The notes beneath the pieces were generated by a model. It made no database searches, had not been told where the DNA came from, and saw only the letters and a list, made by a program, of their open reading frames with translations. A stretch of 34,050 bases of DNA from an uncultured Bdellovibrio sp. GTDB lineage: Bacteria; Bdellovibrionota; Bdellovibrionia; Bdellovibrionales; Bdellovibrionaceae. Position 1 is the first letter of the stretch. Every line of letters begins with the position of its first letter. Shown here in pieces: positions 30,855 to 34,050 of the stretch. The stretch covers positions 1-34,050 of the forward strand of contig NZ_CAMLDV010000020.1 of the NCBI RefSeq assembly GCF_946478835.1, in the 5' to 3' direction. The translations under genes were made by a program, and so were the position numbers.

Positions 30855-32061
30855 TTTCGACTTTCAAAGCGACATTCTTATTGATCATATACATCATCGA
30901 CAATGTGACACAGATCACTCCGACAATAATGTATCCCAAGGTGTCGAAATGCTCGATTGAACCATTGGCTCCCTCAACAACAATCAGACCGGCAATCACA
31001 GAGGCGATACCACCAGATACTGATTGGATGGAAGAACTCACCGACATGAAAGCTCCGCGATTGGCCGGAGACGGAATCGCCGACATCAAAGTTTGTGCTG
31101 GAATCATACGCGAGAAAACACCTAAGAACATAATGGCATTGATCAGAATTACTAACGGCAAAGGCGTGATACCTAAGTTCGTGTAAATCACAACCATCAC
31201 CATCATCAGCAATGAGCCGACAATAAAGACTCTGTACTTTCCAAAATTATCGCTCGCCTTACCGATCATAGGACCAATCACAATTGCGCAAATTCCTGAG
31301 ATTAAATAAATGATAGGAAGCTGAGCCATCGAGATTCCCAGGTTGTTCACCGTGTAGGCACTTGAAAACGGCATCAGCATAAAGCCTCCCGTCGTCAAAA
31401 GAGCCATGGTCACATAAGCCAAAAGATACTGTGGCGTCTTCACTGTTTCTGTCAGATGGCGTAAAGGACTGCGCTCGGCTTGCAAGTGCAAATGACCATC
31501 CACGGGCTTTAAATAAATCCAAATTAAAACACCGGCAACAGATCCAAAGAGAACGATCATCATAAACGGCGCATGCCATCCCCACAAGTTAGACAAATAA
31601 AGTCCCGCCGGAATTCCTAGGATTTGGCTTGCAGCAAACGCTGTTTGCATAAGTCCCATCACGCGACCACGCAATTCGTATTCAAATAAATCCGTCGCAA
31701 TAGCTCCGCAGATTGCACCCAGAACTCCACCAAAAAGTCCTGTGACCATACGAGCGGCCAGCAGCATATGGAAGTTCGGAGCCAATCCACAGAATAAAGT
31801 TCCCAGAATAAATCCGACATAGAAAAACAAAAGTAATTTCTTTCGATCATAACGGTCAGCGAAACCCGCCGCTAAAAATCCAGAGATCCCGGCACTCACT
31901 GCATACACCGAAACCACCAGCCCAAACTGTGTAGGACTGATTTTCAATGCCGGCATCAATGCTGCCCCCAACGGAGATAAAATCATAAAATCTAAAATAA
32001 CCGTGAATTGAAGAAACGTTAGAATGGCAATCACTGCTTTTTGATAACTTGTGAACTTCAC
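30796..32061 (-). CDS. MFS transporter (drug/sugar efflux type)
   Basis: The 421-residue inner-membrane protein has about twelve predicted membrane segments in two halves joined by a cytoplasmic loop near residues 185-210. The signature loop between helices 2 and 3 is GFADRYDRKKLLLF, matching the MFS motif GxxxDRxGRR. LQFTVILDFMILSPLGAAL in helix 1 is typical of the AraJ/Bcr-like efflux group. The substrate cannot be read. The GTG start has GAGG at 5-nt spacing. The 3' end overlaps the convergent cyclase gene by 59 bp, an unusually long antisense overlap. Confidence 0.88.
   Translation of the reverse strand: MKFTSYQKAVIAILTFLQFTVILDFMILSPLGAALMPALKISPTQFGLVVSVYAVSAGISGFLAAGFADRYDRKKLLLFFYVGFILGTLFCGLAPNFHMLLAARMVTGLFGGVLGAICGAIATDLFEYELRGRVMGLMQTAFAASQILGIPAGLYLSNLWGWHAPFMMIVLFGSVAGVLIWIYLKPVDGHLHLQAERSPLRHLTETVKTPQYLLAYVTMALLTTGGFMLMPFSSAYTVNNLGISMAQLPIIYLISGICAIVIGPMIGKASDNFGKYRVFIVGSLLMMVMVVIYTNLGITPLPLVILINAIMFLGVFSRMIPAQTLMSAIPSPANRGAFMSVSSSIQSVSGGIASVIAGLIVVEGANGSIEHFDTLGYIIVGVICVTLSMMYMINKNVALKVETKPLSFVSPPVRIRTGGTS
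30801..30835. repeat. Inverted repeat in the overlap of the cyclase and MFS genes
   Basis: CCGCCAGT (30806-30813) and ACTGGCGG (30824-30831) are perfect inverse copies; AAGT (30801-30804) and ACTT (30832-30835) extend the stem with one bulged G. The loop is 10 nt. There is no T run on either strand. It codes for the second CxxC of the cyclase zinc ribbon and for the C-terminus of the MFS protein. It may act as a two-way stem-loop at transcript ends. Confidence 0.55.
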
Positions 32062-32324
32062 AAAAACCTCGTTTTACTAAAGATGATTTTTAAATAAATC
32101 GAAGTGAGAAGCTCTTTGGGATCAAGGCGCCTTCGCAACACCTTAGCTAAGACTAACGAAGCGCTGAGATGAATGCAAATACTTTAGACAGCCCAGTGAC
32201 ACTCTTCCGAAATCGTTCTCCGTTTGAGAATCTCATCTTGAGACACTGCGTGGTTAAATTTCGATAATCACTGATCTTTTGTGATCTTTTCGAACTTGAA
32301 CGCTCCTTGCAATACCTCGTTGGT
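32062..32324. other. Divergent intergenic region with small repeats
   Basis: About 260 bp without a gene between the MFS and transglycosylase-like genes. It contains a perfect 10-bp palindrome AAGGCGCCTT (32124-32133) and a tandem direct repeat of TGATCTTTT (32272-32280 and 32282-32290, 10-bp period). TTGAGA at 32238 with GATAAT at 32263 may be a weak forward promoter. It should hold both promoters of the divergent genes. Confidence 0.45.
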
Positions 32325-33404
32325 ATGAAGATTTTGAAGATATACAAACCATTCATAGCGGGTCTTTTAGGCACGATGCTCCTTGCCGGATTTACCGGAA
32401 AGGAAAAATACGTTGAGCTTGAAAGCTATCTTAACGGGCGCACTTCAGCGTCGTTTACGGCAAACTCCAATAATATTGCGGAGACTTTGCAAGCCGGAAC
32501 TCGCGGCGAGATCCTCGAGTATAAAAAACTTCCTTCGGGTAATTATGGTTTGCGTATCAAGGTGCTTAACGGCAACCATGCCAATAGCGTCTTTTGGGTC
32601 TATCATAAACTCAGTGATTCCGATTTAGCTCTTTATGAAACAGTCCCTCAAGGTTGGGGGAAATCCCGCGCGGTGGCTTCTGTTGAAAAAGCCCGCGGAG
32701 TTCAAACAACTCGCGACACTCAAGCTCTCACGGATTCGGGTCGCACAGCGGTGGAATTGATCGGTCAATCCAATAAATCTTTGAAAACTGCAGGCGAACC
32801 AGCCTGTGTTAATTGCTCAATCTCTCCGGTGGCGGGACAACGCTCTTTGCTTCGCCCTCCAACATCTCGTGGGATGTCGAAAGCATGTTCTAATTTGATG
32901 AATGCTGAAGGAGAATTAGGAACTCAAGGACAAAGTGTTTTTTCTATCATGGCTGAACCTAGATACGCAGGTTACTTCACGGCGAATAATGCACTAGGAA
33001 GTTTCTGCCCGAAGTTCAATACCCTTTCTAAGTCACAAAAACTTCACGCTTGGACTTGGTTCTGGACAGCTTTGGCAAAAGAAGAATCCAGTTGCAACCT
33101 AACACAGAAACATGGCACGACTTACAGAGACAAAGCTGGCAACTTGCGCGTTTTGAATCCTCGCGAAGGTTACGGCATGTGGGCTCTTGAAAGAGACCGC
33201 AACGTGCGCGCATGGCGCGGAGCTGCTTGCAACAACATCGCAACAGCCGAAGGCCAAGCACGATGCTCTATCGACATTATGATGCAAACACAGTTATCTA
33301 AAGGAAGAACGGCCGGAGTCAATTCGATGAGTTACTGGGGACCAGTACGTCGCGGTAACACTCAATTGATGCCACACATGAGGAGACTAAGCTTATGCTT
33401 CTAA
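32325..33404 (+). CDS. Lytic-transglycosylase-like exported protein
   Basis: The 359-residue protein has an N-terminal hydrophobic signal or anchor (about 1-25), an SH3-like region (about 50-110, with YGLRIKVLNG and ANSVFWVYHK), a linker, and a C-terminal part (about 230-359) resembling the SLT lysozyme-like fold. Candidate catalytic Glu254 lies in ALAKEESSCN; EGYGMWALE could be the counterpart of the GLMQI loop, and MSYWGPVRR closes the fold. Such enzymes cut peptidoglycan glycan strands. The assignment rests on weak motif likeness. The ATG at 32325 lacks a clear ribosome-binding site; an upstream TTG at 32307 is the alternative. It overlaps the next gene by 10 bp. Confidence 0.6.
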   Translation: MKILKIYKPFIAGLLGTMLLAGFTGKEKYVELESYLNGRTSASFTANSNNIAETLQAGTRGEILEYKKLPSGNYGLRIKVLNGNHANSVFWVYHKLSDSDLALYETVPQGWGKSRAVASVEKARGVQTTRDTQALTDSGRTAVELIGQSNKSLKTAGEPACVNCSISPVAGQRSLLRPPTSRGMSKACSNLMNAEGELGTQGQSVFSIMAEPRYAGYFTANNALGSFCPKFNTLSKSQKLHAWTWFWTALAKEESSCNLTQKHGTTYRDKAGNLRVLNPREGYGMWALERDRNVRAWRGAACNNIATAEGQARCSIDIMMQTQLSKGRTAGVNSMSYWGPVRRGNTQLMPHMRRLSLCF

Positions 33405-33829
33405 ATATCAGAACTACTTTAGCAGTCGCTTTAACGTTCCTTAGTTTTTCAGCTCACGCCCAAAAAGCCGCTTTCCTGGAAGCGGGAAAATACCAGCTGA
33501 CTTCGGGCGAGAAAGCTTTGTGCAGAAGCCTTTCGATTTCTGAAAGTGATTTGCAAGCAAAACGCCTGTCTATCGGTGGGCTTTATGATTTCGAAGTAGG
33601 TAATTCAAACCACAATATCGAATCAGACATCGATCCTGATTGTGAATTCAGAGAACAAAACCGCGTGCAAAACCGCAGCAACGACACTTTGTTGGTTCGT
33701 ATCAACGAAGAATACTGCAAAGGAACACTGCGCTCTAAAACAGTTTCAGCGGCTGTTATTACTCCGAACGAAATTCAAATCCGTCATCAAGTGGACGGTG
33801 CTGAAGTAAACTGCGTTTGGCAAAAATAA
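33395..33829 (+). CDS. Small exported Cys-containing protein
   Basis: The 144-residue protein has a signal peptide (about 1-22, ending AHA) and a mature part with four cysteines (near residues 43, 82, 109 and 141), likely two disulfides in the periplasm. No domain was recognised. It overlaps the transglycosylase-like gene by 10 bp with GAGGAG upstream of the ATG, so it is translationally coupled; a role as partner or inhibitor of that enzyme is a guess from position only. Confidence 0.65.
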   Translation: MLLNIRTTLAVALTFLSFSAHAQKAAFLEAGKYQLTSGEKALCRSLSISESDLQAKRLSIGGLYDFEVGNSNHNIESDIDPDCEFREQNRVQNRSNDTLLVRINEEYCKGTLRSKTVSAAVITPNEIQIRHQVDGAEVNCVWQK

Positions 33830-33841
33830 GAATTTAAAAGC

Positions 33842-33871
33842 ATGAAGGGCTTATAGAGAAAAGCCCTTCAT
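33842..33871. terminator. Stem-loop between convergent genes
   Basis: ATGAAGGGCTT (33842-33852) and AAGCCCTTCAT (33861-33871) form a perfect 11-bp stem with an 8-nt loop. The left arm includes part of the stop codon of the minus-strand gene. T runs are short on both sides (TTAATTTT forward; TTTTAAATT reverse), so termination may be moderate. Confidence 0.7.
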
Positions 33872-34050
33872 TAATTTTGCAGCAATGGGATTATCGATTT
33901 TTCTGTCCGCCGCCATCAACCAAATTTCTTCGTATACACCTTTCAAAGTTCCCAAAACTATGAGCTTTTTTTCTTTGAGTAAATCCGAAGCCGCCACTTC
34001 CGCAATTGGAATAAGGCCGACTCCCTCAGCACCCAAAAGTTTTTGCAAGC
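33851..34050 (-). CDS. LysR-type regulator, C-terminal end only
   Basis: Only the last ~66 residues are in the window; the 5' part lies beyond the right edge. The sequence GAEGVGLIPIAEVA followed by a LGTLKGVYEEIWLMA stretch and NPIAAKLMKGF matches the end of the LysR substrate-binding (periplasmic-binding-like) domain, where a GxGIxLLP segment precedes a basic/aromatic strand and a final helix. The target genes and ligand cannot be told. The reading frame is intact to the edge. Confidence 0.7.
   Translation of the reverse strand, partial: LQKLLGAEGVGLIPIAEVAASDLLKEKKLIVLGTLKGVYEEIWLMAADRKIDNPIAAKLMKGFSL

Overview
The window looks like a chromosomal segment from a predatory-lineage bacterium of the Bdellovibrionota, most likely Bdellovibrio or a close relative. 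This is inferred from family content: a TIGR02147/DUF4423 regulator overlapping an exported protein, a lysine-rich histone-H1-like protein with an acidic tail, many small exported or outer-membrane proteins, several lipoproteins, a lytic-transglycosylase-like protein and an HNH-endonuclease protein of a type often repeated in these genomes. No species assignment was possible. There is no insertion sequence, prophage, CRISPR array, rRNA or complete tRNA. The genes are densely packed on both strands, with several convergent pairs that overlap or nearly touch at their stop codons.

Layout. 1-4320: a terminator, a lipoprotein, the bipolar histone-like protein, a kynureninase-like PLP enzyme, a small exported protein and a small beta-barrel-like protein. 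4390-8710: a PPK2 polyphosphate kinase (possibly leaderless), a pilin-like protein, the TIGR02147 regulator with its overlapping exported partner, and a convergent outer-membrane-like gene. 8660-15560: a metallophosphoesterase lipoprotein, then a tolC - RND pump - marR operon facing a divergent tetR gene across an intergenic region with three AAGTA/TACTT palindromes; no periplasmic adaptor gene is present. 15730-20335 (minus strand): an HNH protein, an exported Cys-repeat/coiled-coil protein, an ankyrin-like lipoprotein and a sensor-less sigma-54 activator. 20527-24257: xerC and recO (convergent, sharing the TTAA of both stop codons), an Old Yellow Enzyme and a PLP-fold-like protein without an obvious catalytic lysine. 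24351-27733: an outer-membrane-like protein, a fatty-acid desaturase with a coiled-coil tail, and a YiiX-like lipoprotein. 27936-30854: a two-gene signalling cassette, a PilZ-like/methyltransferase fusion followed by a membrane class III nucleotide cyclase with a C-terminal zinc ribbon. 30796-34050: an MFS exporter, a lytic-transglycosylase-like protein with an overlapping small exported protein, and the 3' end of a LysR-type regulator.

The observations most worth following are: the methyltransferase/cyclase cassette, whose cyclase has proline where the transition-state asparagine is expected; the sigma-54 activator followed by a terminator lying almost on the ribosome-binding site of the next gene; the Cys-repeat coiled-coil protein paired with an ankyrin lipoprotein; the adaptor-less RND operon with its operator array; a hairpin that hides the desaturase ribosome-binding site; and a likely leaderless PPK2 mRNA. 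All functional assignments rest on motifs read by eye; no database search was run.
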